64,000 nucleotides of DNA from Moringa oleifera (taxonomy: Eukaryota; Streptophyta; Magnoliopsida; Brassicales; Moringaceae). Below the pieces are notes generated by a model. That model made no database searches and was not told the DNA's origin. It saw only the letters and a list, made by a program, of their open reading frames with translations. The stretch spans positions 576,001-640,000 of the forward strand of contig JAJFZO010000896.1 of assembly GCA_021397835.1 (NCBI GenBank), given 5' to 3'. This document shows, piece by piece, positions 21,872 through 34,470 of the stretch. The position numbers were made by a program, and so were the translations under genes. How positions within the stretch are numbered: the first letter of the stretch is position 1; the number at the start of each line of letters is the position of its first letter.

Positions 21872-22796
21872 TGTCAGACCCTTGAATCTAAGTACCAAGG
21901 CATAGGCATGGTAAGTCTTGCTCCATGCCCGAACCTATAAGTGTAGAGGACCATGCTAGCAAGGTAAGAACACATGAGTTAGATATGAAAACGAATGTGA
22001 GAGACTTGGTGAGAAATCGAGTTTCATGCTTATAGTGGCGAGATTCGATGGTGAGTAGGGAATGTTGTGGAGTGAGGGATGAAGCACACAAACAGACCCA
22101 TAAGCCCGCTTAAGGGGAAAGCGGCAGAGACGCCTCAAGCAACCACCAACACATGGTGGTGCGAATATGTCCAGTAACGGGAATACAGGACAGAATTCGG
22201 GTACCCAACTTGGCATGGATGGAAAGTCTAGCAAGCAAAGATATTCCACAAAGAAAGGATATGGCTATTGGCTAGAGAAGGATCAAGGCGATAGAAGGAT
22301 AAGAAAGAGATGTCTATCCCAAAAGCCAAGGGAGATAAGGTTCAAAAAGAGTCTTGAATGGAAACCATCTCCTCAAGCCTTTCTAAACCGGTTGAAAGTG
22401 GATAAGAAGGCTTAGAGAAGACTTCAAAGGAGATGAGATCCTTGACTCAAGGAGAGTCCTTATGAGAGAAGGATGCTATCCAAACTTTGAAGATAAGCCT
22501 CAATGAGATAAAGATTCGTGATCAAGATTGGGTGGCCTATCCGAAAAACGTGGGATAACTAAGAGAGAGTGTTTGAGTAGGACACTCCTCAACTAGTATA
22601 AAAAGGGGGCTTGGGTTCAGTTGTAAACGTATCAAGTAATACAAACTCAAGTGTGTGGGTAGCTAGAGGCTTTGGGTGCTCTTAAAGAGAGACCCTTCTT
22701 TTGTAAAGAGTTCTTTTATTTTCAATAAAGGTTGAGAAAGAGTTCTCATGATACTGTCTTCTTATTTTGTATTTTGCATTGTTGCATTGTTGGCTT
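21872..22796 (+). mobile_element. 3' LTR of the U2 element (3' truncated)
   Basis: Starts TGTCAGACCC after a G-rich tract GGTCGGTGGTT that fits a weakened polypurine tract. TATA box at 22,597-22,603; one 48-bp unit at 22,437; an 82-codon open frame at 22,167-22,415. It ends in TTTGCATTGTTGCATTGTTG and is joined to 26S GCATGGCAGC near 22,797, so the terminal TGACA and the 3' target duplication are lost. Confidence 0.9.
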
Positions 22797-23565
22797 TGCA
22801 TGGCAGCTGACGGTAACGTTAAGGAGTTAGAAAATGTCGGTTGGGGCCTAGGAAAAAGTTATATTTTCTGTTTAACAGCCTGCCCACCCTAGAAACGGCT
22901 CAGCCAGAGGTAATGTCCAGCGGTTGGAAGAGCACTGCACGTCGTGTGGTGTTCGGTGCGCCCCCGATGGCCCTTAAAAATCTAGAGGAACGAGTGCCTC
23001 CCACGCCCGGTTGTACTCATAACCGCATCCGGTCTCCAAGGTGAACAGCTTCTGGCTGATGGAATAATGTAGGCAAGGGAAGTTGACAAAATTGATCCGT
23101 AACCTTAGGAAAAGGATTGGCTCTGAGGGTTAGGCACAGGGGTCGCAGTCCTGAACCTGTCAGCTGTTGGTAGACTACTTAAGCTGCGGCCACAGTCAGA
23201 GCATTCGTGCATGCCGGCTGAGGATGGACTAGGAACGATTCCTTCAGGGGCCTTCCCTGGGCGTCAAACAGCCAACTCAGAATTGGTACGGACAAGGGGA
23301 ATCTGACTGTTTAATTAAAACAAAGCATTGCGATGGTCTCTGCGGATGCTCATATAATGTAATTTCTGCCCAGTGCTTTGAATGTCAAAGTGAAAAAATT
23401 CAACCAAGCGCGGGTAAATGGCGGGAGTAACTATGACTCTCTGAAGGTAGCCAAATGCCTCGTCATTTAATTAGTGACGCACATGAATGGATTAACGAGA
23501 TTCCCACTGTCCCTGTCTACTATCCAGCGAAACCATAGCCAAGGGAATGGGCTTGGCAGAATCAA

Positions 23566-23603
<38 letters not shown>

Positions 23604-24566
23604 AGTTTGTGAAATGACTTGAGAGGTGTAGGATAAGTGGCAGCTGGAAATGACGAAAGTGAAATACCACTACTTTTAACATTATTTTACTTATTTTGTG
23701 AATCAGAGGCGGGGCGTCGCCCCTCTTTTTGGACCCAAGGTTGGCTTCGGTCGGTCGATTCGGGTGGAAGACATTGTCAGGTAGGGAGTTTGGCTGGGGT
23801 GGCACATCTGTTAAAAGATAACGCAGGTGTCCTAAGATGTGCTCGACGAGAACAAAATTTCGTGTGGAATAAAAGGGTAAAGGCTCGTTTGATTCTGATT
23901 TCTAGTACGAATATGAACCGTGAAAGCGTGGCCTATCAATCCTGTAGACCTTCGAAATTTGAAGCTAGAGGTCTCAAAAAAGTTACCATAGGGATAATTA
24001 GCTTGTGGCAGCCAAGTGTTCATAACAACGTGGCTTTTTAATCCTTCGATGTCGACTGTTCCTATCATTGTGAAGCAGAATTCACTAAATGTTGGATTGT
24101 TTACCCACAAATAGGGAACGTGAGCTGGCTTTAGACCATTGTGAACAGGTGTGTTTTACCCTACTGATGCCCATGCCATGATAATAATTCAATCTAGTAC
24201 GAGAGGAACCATTGATTCGCACGATTGGTCATCGCGCTTGGTTGAAAAGCCAGTGTCGCAAAGCTACCGTGCACTGGATTATGACTAAATGCCTCTAAGT
24301 CAGAATCCGAGGTAGAAGCGATGCATGCGCCCGTCGCTCGATTGCCGACCTGCCATAGGGGCAACCTGGCCCCCAAAGACACGTGTTGTTGGCCAAGCCC
24401 GCGCAGTTGAGGAGCCTAGTGGGCTGCCTTGAAGTGTGATTCCCACCGAGTGATGGGTAGAATCATTTGCAGATGACTTAAATACGTGATGGGGTATCGT
24501 AAGTGGCAAAGTGGCCTTGCTGCCACAATCCAGTAAGATTCAGCCCTTTGTCGCTTCGATTCGTCC
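22797..24566 (+). rRNA. 26S rRNA, 3' half (U2)
   Basis: Starts inside 26S at CATGGCAGCTGACGGTAACG (equivalent to 2,638 in U0), fused to the 3' LTR. It runs to GATTCAGCCCTTTGTCGCTT. The junction is about 265 bp further into 26S than the junction in U1, so the two fusions are independent events or one was altered later. Confidence 0.92.
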
Positions 24567-24830
24567 TCCCCCCCACCCCCATCCAAACCCCCTATAACAA
24601 TTGTCTCTCTCTTTTCGGCAATCAATGCCCCGAGGTCTGAAATCATCCCTCAATATAATGACCTAAAAAAAGAAGCAAGTCCTTTGGGCTTGTGGAGAAT
24701 GAGAAACACAAGGAAAAAACACTTGAAAACATATCGGGAAGCATTGAGGAACCAAGTGTTACTCCAATAAATATATATATATATATATATATCTAACAGA
24801 AACTTGTCCCTCGATGCTGTCCCACAGTAA
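24567..24830 (+). other. IGS unique segment after 26S (U2)
   Basis: C-rich start, then the conserved GGCTTGTGGAGAATGAGAAA and ACACTTGAAAACATATCGGG blocks. It includes a TA dinucleotide microsatellite of about 11 units at 24,772-24,793 that other copies lack or have much shorter. No gene is seen. Confidence 0.78.
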
Positions 24831-27800
24831 AGTACTGCCCAGTGAGTGAGCCAGGGGAGCCGTGCCACACGGACACTGGGCACGGGAGGCATGCCCTAGC
24901 AGCACCCAGCAGGTACGGCATGGGCTGCTTGCCCAGTGTGCGTCAGCTGTGGGCGCGCCAGCCAGGCTAGTGGCACCCATCACAAGCCAGCCCCTCGTCC
25001 CCGACCCTCGACGTAGTGCCCAGCGGGCGAGCCAGGGGAGCCGCGTCGCGTGGACATTGGGCACAGGATGCATGCCTCGGCAGCCCCCAACAGGCATGGC
25101 ATGGGCTGGTTGCCCAGCGTGAGGCAGCTGTGGGCGTGCCAGCCAGGCTACAGGCACCCATCATGAGCCAGCCCCCTCATCCCTACCCTCCACTTACTGC
25201 CCAGTGAGCGAGGTAGGGGAGCCAAGTCGCACGGACCCTGGGCACGACATTCATGCCTCGGCAGCCCCCAGCAGGCACTGCATGGGCTGCTTTCCCATCG
25301 CGCTGCAGCAGTGGGCGCGCCAACCAGGCCACGAGCACCCATCACGAGCCAGCCCCCTCGCCCCTGCCCCTTGACTTACAACCCAGCTAGCGAGCCAGAG
25401 GAGCCGCATCGCATAGGCCCTGGGCATAAGAGTCATGCCTCGGCAGCCCCCAGCAGGCATGGCATGGGCTACTTTCCCAGCGTGCGGCAGCTGTGGGCGC
25501 ACCAGCCAGGCTACGGGGGCCCATCGCGAACCAGCCACATAGTCCCTCCCCCTCTACTTACTGCCCAGTGAGCAAGGCAGGGCAGCCGCGCCACATGGAC
25601 TCATGCCACGGCAGCCCCCAGCGTCTGGCAGCGGTGGGAGCGCCAGCCAGGCCAGGGCGCCCATTGCGAGCGAGCCCCCTCGTCCCTGCCCATCGGCTTA
25701 CTGCCCAGCGAGCGAGCCAGAGGAGCCACATCGAATGGATCCTGGGCAGGGGAGGCATGCCTAGGCAGCCTCCAGCAGGCCCAGCATGGGCTGCCACCCC
25801 AGCATGTGGCAGCGATGGGCGCACCAGCCAGGCCACGGGCGCCCATCACATGCCAGCCCCCTCGTCACTGCCCCTCGACATGGTGCCCAGCGAGCGAGCC
25901 AGGGGAGCTGCATCGCACGGACCGTGGGCACGGAAGGCAAGCCTCGGCAGCGCCCAACAGGCACGGCATGGGCTGCTTGCCCAGCGTGCAGCAACGGTGG
26001 GCACGCCAGCCAGGCTACAGGTGCCCATCGCGAGCCGCCCCCTCGTCCCTGCCCCTCGACATGGTGCCCAACGAGCGAGCCAGGGGAGCTGCATCACAAG
26101 GACCCTGGGCATGGAAGGAATGCCTCGGCAGCACACAACAGGCGTGGCATGGGCTGCTTCCCTAGCGTGCGACAGCGGTGGCCACGCCAGCCAGGCCACG
26201 GATGCCCATTGCAAGCCAGCCCCCTCGTCCCTGTCTCTCGACGTAGAGCCCAGTGAGCGAGCAAGAGGAGCAGCATCGCACGGACCCTAGGCATGGGAGG
26301 CAAGCCTCGGCAGCGCCCAGCAGGCACGGCATGGGCTGCTTTGCTAGCGTGCAGCAGCGGCGGCACACCAGCAAAGCCACAGGTGCCCATCGCGTGCCAG
26401 CCCCGTCATCCCTGCCCCTCGACGTGGTGCCCAGCAAGCGAGCCAGGGGAGTCGCATCGCATGGACCCTAGGCATGGGAGGCCTGCCTCGGCAGTGCCTA
26501 GCAGGCACGACATGGGCCAAGCACCCAGAGTGCGATAGCTGTGGGCGCGCCAGCCAGGCCAGTGGCGCCCATCGTGAGCCAGCCCCCTCGTCCTCGACCC
26601 TCGACGTAGTGCCCAGCGAGCGAGCTAGGGGAGCCGCGTTGCATGGGCCTAGGACACGGGAGGCACACATCAGCAGCGCCCAACAGGCACGGCATAGGCC
26701 AAGTGCCCAGCATGTGGCAGCGGTGGGCGCACCAGCTAGGCCCCTTGTGCCTAACGGGAGCCAGCCCCATCATCCCTGTCCCTTGACATAGTGCCCAGCG
26801 AACGAACCATGGGAGCTGCGTAGCACGGACCTGGGCACGGGAGGCATGCGTCAGAAGCCCCCAGTAGGCACAGCATGGACCAAGTGCCCAGCGTGCAACA
26901 GCAGTGCATGCGCCAGCCAGGCCAGTGGTGCCCTTCGCGAGCCAGCCCCCTCATCCCCGACCCTCGACGTAGTGCCCAGTGAGCGAGCCATGGGAGTCAC
27001 ATCGCAAGGACACTGGGCACAGAAGGCATGCCTCAGCAGCCCCAGCAGGCATCCCATGGGCTGCTTTCCCATCGTGCAACAGCTGTGGGCGGGCCAGCCA
27101 GGCCACGGGCACCCATTGCGAGCCAGCCCCCTTATCCCTACCCCTCCACTTACTGCCCAGTGAGCGAGCCAGGGGAGCTGCGTCGCACGAACACTTGGCA
27201 CAGGAGGCATGCCTCGGCATTCTCCAGTAGGTACGGCATGGGCTGCTTCCCTAGCATCCAGCAGCGGTGGGCACACCAGCAAGGCCACGGGTGCCCATCG
27301 CGTGCCAGCCCCCTCGTCCCTGCCCCTCGTCATGGTGCCCAGCGAGCGAGCCAGGGGAGCCGCATCGCAAGGACCCTGGGCACAAGAGGAATGCCTCGAC
27401 AGTGCGCAACAGGCACGGAATGGGCTGCTTCCTTAGCGTGCGGCAGCAGTGGGCACGCCAGCCAGGCCACAGATGCCCATCGCGAGCCAGCCCCCTCGTC
27501 CTTGCCCTCGACGTAGAGTACAGCGAGCGAGCAAGAGGAGCCACATTGCACGGAGCCTGGGCACGGGAGGCATGCCTCGGCAGCCCCCATAAGGCACGGC
27601 TTAGGCTTCTTGCCCAGTGTGCGGCAGCGGTGGGCATGCTAGCCGAGCCACGGATGCCCATCACAAGCCAGCCCCCTCGTCCCTGTCCCCAGATGTAATG
27701 TCCAGTGAGTGAGCCAGCGGAGCCACGTCACACAGACCCTGGGCAAGGGAGGCATGCCTCAGCAGCCCCCAGCAGGCATGGCATGGGCTATTTGCCCAGT

Positions 27801-30800
27801 GTGCGGCAACGGTGGATGCGCCTGCGAGGCCATGGGTGCCCATCGTGAGCCAGCCCCTTGATATAGTGCCAGCAAGCGAGCCAGGGGAGCCGCATCGCAC
27901 TGACACTGGGCATGGGAGGCAGCCCCCAGCAGGCACAGCATGGGCTGCTTGTCCAGTGTGCAGAAGCAATAGGCGCGCCAGCCAGGCTACGGGCACCCAT
28001 CGCAAGCGAGGCCCCTCATCCCTGCCCCTTCACTTACTGCTCAGCGAGTGAGGCAGGGGAGTTGCATCGCATGGACCCTTGGCACGGGAGGCATGCCTTG
28101 GAAGCCCCCAGCAGGCACGGAATGGGATGCTTTCCCAGCATGCTGCATCGATGGGCCCGCCAGGCAGGCCACGGGCGCCCATCGTGAGCCAGCCAACTCG
28201 TCCCTACCCCTTGACATAGTGCCCGGGGAGCGAGCCAGGGGAGCGGTGTCGCACAGACACTCGGCACTGGAGGCATGCCTCGGCAGCCCCCAGCAGGCAC
28301 GGCATGGGCTGCTTGCCCAGCGTGCGGCAGCAGTAGGCGCGAGAGCCAGGCCATGGGCACCTATCACGAGCCAGCCCCTGGACATAGTGCCCAGCCAGCG
28401 AGCCGGGAGAGCCGCGTCACATGGATCCTGGGCACGTGAGGCATGCCTCGGCACCCCCCTAAAGGCATGGGATGGGCTTCTTGCCCAGCATGCGGCAGTG
28501 GTGGGGGCGCCAGCCATGCCACATGCGCCCTTCACGAGCCAGCCCCTCAGCATAGTGCGCAGCAAGCGAGCCATGGCAGCCGCGTCGCACGGACACTGGG
28601 TATGGTAGGTACGCCTTGGCAGCGCCCAGTAGGCATGGCATGGGCTGCTTGCCCAGCGTGCGGCAGCGGTGGGATCGCCAGCGAGGCCACGAGCGCCCAT
28701 CGCGAGCCAGCCCATCGACATAGTGCACAGCGAATGAGCCAGGAGAGCTGCGTTGCATGGACCCTTAGCACGGGAGGCACAACTTGGCAGCCTCGCATGG
28801 GATGGGCTTCTTTCCTAGCGTACGGAAGCGGTGGGAGCATAAGCCAAGCCACGGGCGCCTATCGCGAGTGAGCCCCTCCACATAGTGCGCAGCGAGTGAG
28901 CCATGGGAGCCGCATCGCATGGACCCTGGGTATGGGAGGCACAGCTCGGCAGCCCCCAGCAGGCATGGCATGGGTTGCTTGCCTAGTGTGCGGCAGCGGT
29001 GGGAGCGCCAGCCAGGCCACGGGCGTCCATCGCAAGCTAGTCCATTGCCATAGTGCGCAGTGAGCGAGCCATGGGAGCCACGTTGCACGGACCCTGGGCA
29101 AGGAAGGCATGCCACGACAGCTCCCACCAGGCACATCATGGGCTGCACGCCCAGCGTGCGGCAGCGGTGGACGCACCAGCCAGGCCACGGGCACCCATCA
29201 TGAGCCAGCCCCATCATCCCTTTGCTTAGACCTAATGCCCAGCGAGCGAGCCAGGGGAGCTGCATCACAAGGACCCTGGGCACGGGAGGCAAGCCACAGT
29301 AGCCCCCAGCAGGCACCGCATGGTCTGCTTGCCCAGCGTGTGATAGCAGTGGGCACGCCAGCCAGGCCACAGTGGCCACAGCGAGCCAGCCCCTCGACAT
29401 AGTGCGCAGCCAGCAAGCTAGGAGAGCCGCGTTGCATGGACCCTGGGCACAGAAGGCACACCTTGGCATCCTCCAAAAGGCATGGGATGTGCTTCTTGCC
29501 CAGCATGTGGCAGCGGTGGGGGCGCCAGCCAGGCCACGGGTGCCCATCATGAGGCAGCCCCTCAACATAGTGCGCAGTGAGTGAGCGATGGGAGCCGCAT
29601 TGAGCGGTCCCTGGGTATGGAAGGCACACCTCTGCAGCCACCAGGTGCCATGGCATGGGCATCTTGTCCAGTGTGCAGCAACGGTAGGCACGTCAGCCAG
29701 GCCTCCGGCCCCCATCGCGAGCCAGCACCTCGGCATAGTGTGCAGCGAGTGAACCAGGGGAGTCGGGTCGCATGGACCCTGGGTACGAGAGGCACACCTT
29801 GGCTGCCCCCAGCAGGCATGGCATGGGCTACTTGCCCAGCGAGCTGCAGCGGTGTTTGCGAAAATCAGGCCCCGGGTACCCATCGCGTGTGAGCCCCTCG
29901 ACATAATGCGCATCGAGCTAGCCATGGAACCCGTGTTGCATGGACCCTGGGCACATCAGGCATGCCTCGACAGCCCCCAGAAAGCATGGGATGGGCTTCT
30001 TGCCTAGTGTGTGGCAGCGGTGGGGGCACTACGAGGCCACGGGCGCCCATCACGAGCCAGCCCCTCGACATAGTGCACAACGAGCGAGCCATGATGAACG
30101 GACCCTGGGTACGGGTGGCATGCCTCAACTGCCCCCAGCAGGCATGGCATGGGTTGCTTGCCCAGTGTGCTGCAGCGGAGGGTGCACCAGCTAGGCCACG
30201 GGCGTCCATCGCGACCTAGCCCTTCGAAATACTGCGCAGCGAGCGAGCCATGGGAGCCACATTGCACAGACCCTGGGCAAGGAAGGCATGCTTTGGCAGC
30301 CCGCACCAGGCATGGCATGGGCTTCTTGTCTAGCGTGCAGCAGTGGCGCACACATCAGCGATGCCGCAAGTGGCCATCACGAGCCAGCCCCTCAACATTG
30401 TGCCCAGCGAGCGAGCCAGGCAGTCGCGTCGCACGGACCCTGGGCATAGGAGGCAAGCCTCGGCAGTGCCCAGCAGGCATGGCATAGGCCACTTGCCTAA
30501 AGTGCGGCAGCGCTGGGTGCGCCAGCCAGGCCACGGGCGCCCATCGCGAGCCAGCCCCTCGATATAGTAACCAGCGAGCGTGCCAGGGGAGCCGCATCGC
30601 ACGGACCCTAGGCAAGGGAGGCATTCCTCGGCCGCCCCCAGCAGGCACGGCATGGGTTGTTTGCCCAGTGTGCGACAGCGGTGGATTCGCCTGCAAGGCT
30701 ATGGGCGCCCATCGCGAGCCAGCTCCTTGACATACTGCCCAGCGAGCGAGCCAGGGGAGCCGCGTCGCACTGACATGGGGCACGGAAGGCATGCAGCGGC

Positions 30801-33800
30801 AGTCCACAATAGGCATGGCATGGGCTGGTTTCCCAGCGTGAGGCAGCGGTGGGTGCACCAGCCAGGGCACAGATGCCCATCACTAGCTAGCCCATTCGTC
30901 CCTGTCCCTCGACGTAGTGCCCAGCGAGCGACCAAGAGGAGCTACTCGCACAGACCCTGGGCATGTGAGGCACGCCTCGGCAGGCACCAGGCAGCATGGC
31001 ATGGGCATATTGCCCTGTGTGCAGCAGCGGTGGGCGCGTCAGCCAGGCCACTAACACCCATCCTGAGCCAGCCCCTCGACATAGTGTGCAGCGAGCGACA
31101 CAGGGGAGTCGAGTCGCATGGACCCCAGGTATGGGAGGCACGCCTTGAATGCCCCCAGCAGGCATGGCATGGGCTGCTTGCCCAGCGACCTGCAACGGTG
31201 GGCGCGTGAGCCAGGCCTCGGGCGCCCATCACGTCGGAACCCCTCGACATAATGCGCAGCGAGCGAGCCAGGGGAGCGGTGTCGCACGGACCCTGGGCAC
31301 ATGAGGCACGCCTTGGCAGCCCTCTACAGACATTGCACGGGCTCCTTGCCCAGCGTGCGGTAGCGGTGGGGGTACTAGCCAGGCCAGTGGCGCCCATTGC
31401 GAGCCTGCCCCCTCGTCCCTGTCCCTCAGTGTAATGCCCAGCGAGTGAGCCTGGGCAGCTGCGTTTCATGGATCCTAGGCACAGAAGGCATGCCTCCGCA
31501 CCCACCAGGTGGCACGACATGGGCTGCTTGCCCATGGTGCAGTAGCGGTGGGCGCGTCAGCCAGGCCACGGGTGCCCATCGTGAGCCAGCCCCTCGACAT
31601 AGTGTACAGCAAGCGGGACATGGGAGCCGTGTCGCTCGGACCCTAGGCTCATGAGGCATGCCTCTGCAGCCCCCTGCAGACATGGCATGGGCTGCTTGCC
31701 CAGTGTGCGATAGCGGTTGGTGCGCCAGCCAGGACAGTGGCGCCTATCGCAAGCCTGCCCCCTCATCCCTGCCCCTCAATATAGTGCCCAATGAGCGAGC
31801 CAGGGGAGCCACGTTGCATGGACTCTGGGCACGAGAGGCATCCCTCAGCAGCCCCCAGCAGGCATGGCATGGGCTGCTGGCCCAGCGAGCTGCAACGGTG
31901 GGGGCGTGAGCCAGGCCCCGGGCGCCCATCACGTGCGAGCCCCTCGACATAATGTGCAGCGAGTGAGCCATGGGAGCTGCGTCGCACAGACCCTGGGCAC
32001 TTCAGGCACACCTTGGCAGCCCCCTGCAGACATTGCATGGGCTGCTTGCCTAGCGTGCGGTAGCGGTGGGCGTACTAGCCAGGCCGATGGCACCTATCGC
32101 GAGCCTGCCCTTTGACATAGTGCCCAGCGAGTGAGCCAGGGGAGCCGTGTTGCATGGACCCTGGGCAAAAAAGGCATGCCTCCACAGCCCCCAGTAGGCA
32201 TGGCATGGGCTGGCTGCCCAGCGTGCGACAGCGGTAGGCACGCCAGCCTGGCCACGGGCTCCCATCATGAGCCAGCCCCCTCGTCCCTGTCCCTCGACGT
32301 AATGCCCAGCGAATGAGCCAGGGCAGCCGTGTTGCATGGACCCTGGGCATGGGAGGCATGACTCGGCACCCACCAGGCAGCATGGCATGGGCTGCTTGCC
32401 CATCATGTAGTAGCGGTGGGCGCATCAGCCAGGCCACGGGCGCCCATCGTGAGCCAGCCCCTCGACATAGTGTGTAGTGAGTGGGCCATGGGAGCCGTGT
32501 CGCATGGACTCTGGGCATGTGAGGCATGCCTCCACAGCCCCCTGCAGATATGGCATGGGCTGCTTGCCCAGCATGCGGTAGCGGTGGGTGCGCCAGGGAG
32601 GCCAGTGGCGCCCATCGCGAGCCTGCTCCCTCGTCCCTGCCCCTCAACATAGTGCCCAGCTAGCGAGCCAGGGGAGCCACGTGGCATGGACCCTTGGCAT
32701 AAAAGGCATGCCTCGGCAGCCCCCACCAGGCATGGCATGGGCTGCTTGCCCAGCATGCAACAGCAGTGGGCGCGGCGGCTAGGCCACGGGTGCCCATCGG
32801 GAGCCAGCCGCCTCGTCCCTGTCCCTCGACGTAATGCCCAGGTAGTGAGCCAGGGCAGCCACGTTGCATGGATCCTGGGCACATGGCATGGGCTGCTTGC
32901 CCAGCATGCAACAGCAGTGGGCGCGGCGGCTAGGCCACGGGTGCCCATCGGGAGCCAGCCGCCTCGTCCCTGTCCCTCGACGTAATGCCCAGGTAGTGAG
33001 CCAGGGCAGCCACGTTGCATGGATCCTGGGCACAGGAGGCATGCCTCGGCACCCCTAAGGCGGCACAACATGGGCTGCTTGCCCATGGTGCAGTAGCGGT
33101 GGGCGTGTCAGCCAAGCCACAGGTGCCCATCGTGACCCAGCCCCTCGACATAGTTTGCAGCAAGCAGGCCATGGGAGCCGCATTGCACTGGCCCTGGGCT
33201 CCTGAGGCACGCCTCCGCAGCCCCCTGCAGACATGGCATGGGTTGCTTGCCCAGCTTGCGATAACGGTGGGTGCGCCAGTGAGGCCAGTCACGCCTATCG
33301 TGAGCCTGCCCCTCATCCCTGCCCCTCGACATAGTGCCCAGCAAGCGAGCCAGAGGAGCTACGTTGCACAGACCCTGGGCACGAGAGGCACGCCTTGAGA
33401 GCCCTCAGCAGGCACGGCATGGGCTGTTTGCCCAGCATGCCACAGTGGTGGGTGCGTCAGCCAGGCCACGGGTGCTCATCGCGAGCCAGCCCCTCGATAT
33501 TGTAACCAACAAGCGAGCCAGGGGACCCATGTCTCACAGACACTGGGCACCGGAGGCTTGCCTCGGCAGCCCCCAGCAGGCACGGCATGGGCTGCTTGCC
33601 TACCGTACAGTAGCGGTGGGCACACCAGCCAGTCCACGGGTGCCAACCACAAGCCAACCCCCTCATGCCTGACCCTCGACATAGTGCTCAGCGAGCGAGC
33701 CAAGGGAGCTGCATCGCACGAACCCTTGGGACGGGAGGCTTGCCCCGGCAGCCCCTAGCAGGCATGGCATGGGCAGCGTGCCCAGCGTGGGGCAGCGGTG

Positions 33801-33930
33801 GGCATGCCAGCTAGGCCCCTTATCCCTATCCCTTGACTTACTACCCAGCGTGTGAGCCAGGGGTGCCACAGCAGTCCCCAGCAGGCACAGCGCAAGCCTT
33901 GCCAAGGGCGCTATTCGTGAGCCAACCCTT
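24831..33930 (+). repeat. IGS GC-rich subrepeat array, about 9.1 kb, roughly 50 copies (U2)
   Basis: The longest array in the window. Monomers vary between about 150 and 182 bp. From 28,360 on, many lack the CTCGTCCCTGCC block and read CCCCTCGACATAGTGCGCAG; between 30,900 and 33,400 several monomer types recur in an irregular higher-order pattern (for example CCCCCTGCAGACAT types near 31,668, 32,015 and 33,220). Long antisense open frames (for example 28,765-29,925) arise from composition and are not supported as genes. Confidence 0.92.
32731..33032 (+). repeat. Exact 151-bp tandem duplication inside the subrepeat array
   Basis: 32,731-32,881 and 32,882-33,032 appear identical by eye, including the unusual GGGCGCGGCGGCTAGGCCAC and the GTAATGCCCAGGTAGTGAGC. 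Neighbouring monomers differ at many sites, so this copy event is recent compared with the rest. Confidence 0.85.
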
Positions 33931-34440
33931 CGACATAATGTGAGGCTTGGCATGTGCTGTGGGGGTTAATTTCATGGCCATGTCCCCTAGCTGTGATGGA
34001 CCCTGAGGGCAGCCATGAGGTGGCTGGTGGTGCGCTGGACAGGGTAGCCAGCTTGTGCCCTGGACCTGGCAGAGGCATAGCTGCCCTAGCCTGCTGACCG
34101 TAATGCCCAGTTGCGAAATCAGTGTGAATTGACAGTCTTTTCATCATGGAATTGGTCTTGAAATGACTCAAATGAATCGTGTAATTCATAAGGAGTCTGC
34201 CCCTGAAGTTTGGGATCATTTTGACTCACGGGCTATTTTTGATGATTTTTTCAATTTTTGGGTGTAGAAAATTCGTTAAAAAAATTTAGCGCCTAGAAAA
34301 TTTTGAAATTTTTTCTGGTGGTAGATATGATTATTCTTCATGCATTACAAAATTTCAGTTCAAAATTCCAAGTAAATAATTGTTTAGACCCATTATGATG
34401 GCTCAGACATATTGATGTTTCCTCCTGCCGCGAGTGAAAT
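33931..34440 (+). other. IGS unique segment upstream of the Pol I start (U2)
   Basis: Same conserved blocks as 5,131-5,654. A small deletion near 33,975 removes the CAAGCTGGGCTTGG part. The AT-rich 3' part starts near 34,125. No gene is seen. Confidence 0.75.
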
Positions 34441-34470
34441 TTCATTTAAGACTCTTTAGGGGGGAGATGG
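34441..34470 (+). promoter_or_regulatory. Candidate Pol I promoter / start site (U2)
   Basis: TTCATTTAAGACTCTTTAGG with the G run intact, followed by AGATGGTCACCCAGC. The inferred +1 is the A at 34,458. It is upstream of U3, the only unit here with an uninterrupted, nearly complete 18S followed by ITS1, 5.8S and ITS2. Confidence 0.5.

Larger units (their letters stand above)
16940..22796 (+). mobile_element. Ty3/gypsy chromodomain LTR retrotransposon, most complete copy (subfamily B, U2)
   Basis: About 5.86 kb with two LTRs in direct orientation and, in order, Gag, protease, RT, RNase H, integrase and chromodomain, the Ty3/gypsy chromovirus order. The YLDD motif, the CX2CX3HX4C knuckle and a chromodomain with VQWKG and LWQFEDQI place it in the plant chromoviruses; a Galadriel-like clade is my guess. 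The primer site and start of Gag are deleted, the frame is broken many times, and the 3' LTR is cut off and joined to 26S. In the first 110 aligned bases the LTRs differ at 13 sites by hand count, all transitions, so the insertion is old and CpG/CpNpG decay is likely. Confidence 0.93.

Noticed and set aside
28765..29925. 386-codon antisense open frame in the U2 spacer array
   Set aside because: Lies wholly in subrepeats, is low-complexity (repeated ARWASSPCHACWG-type text) and is matched by frames on the other strand; a compositional artefact.
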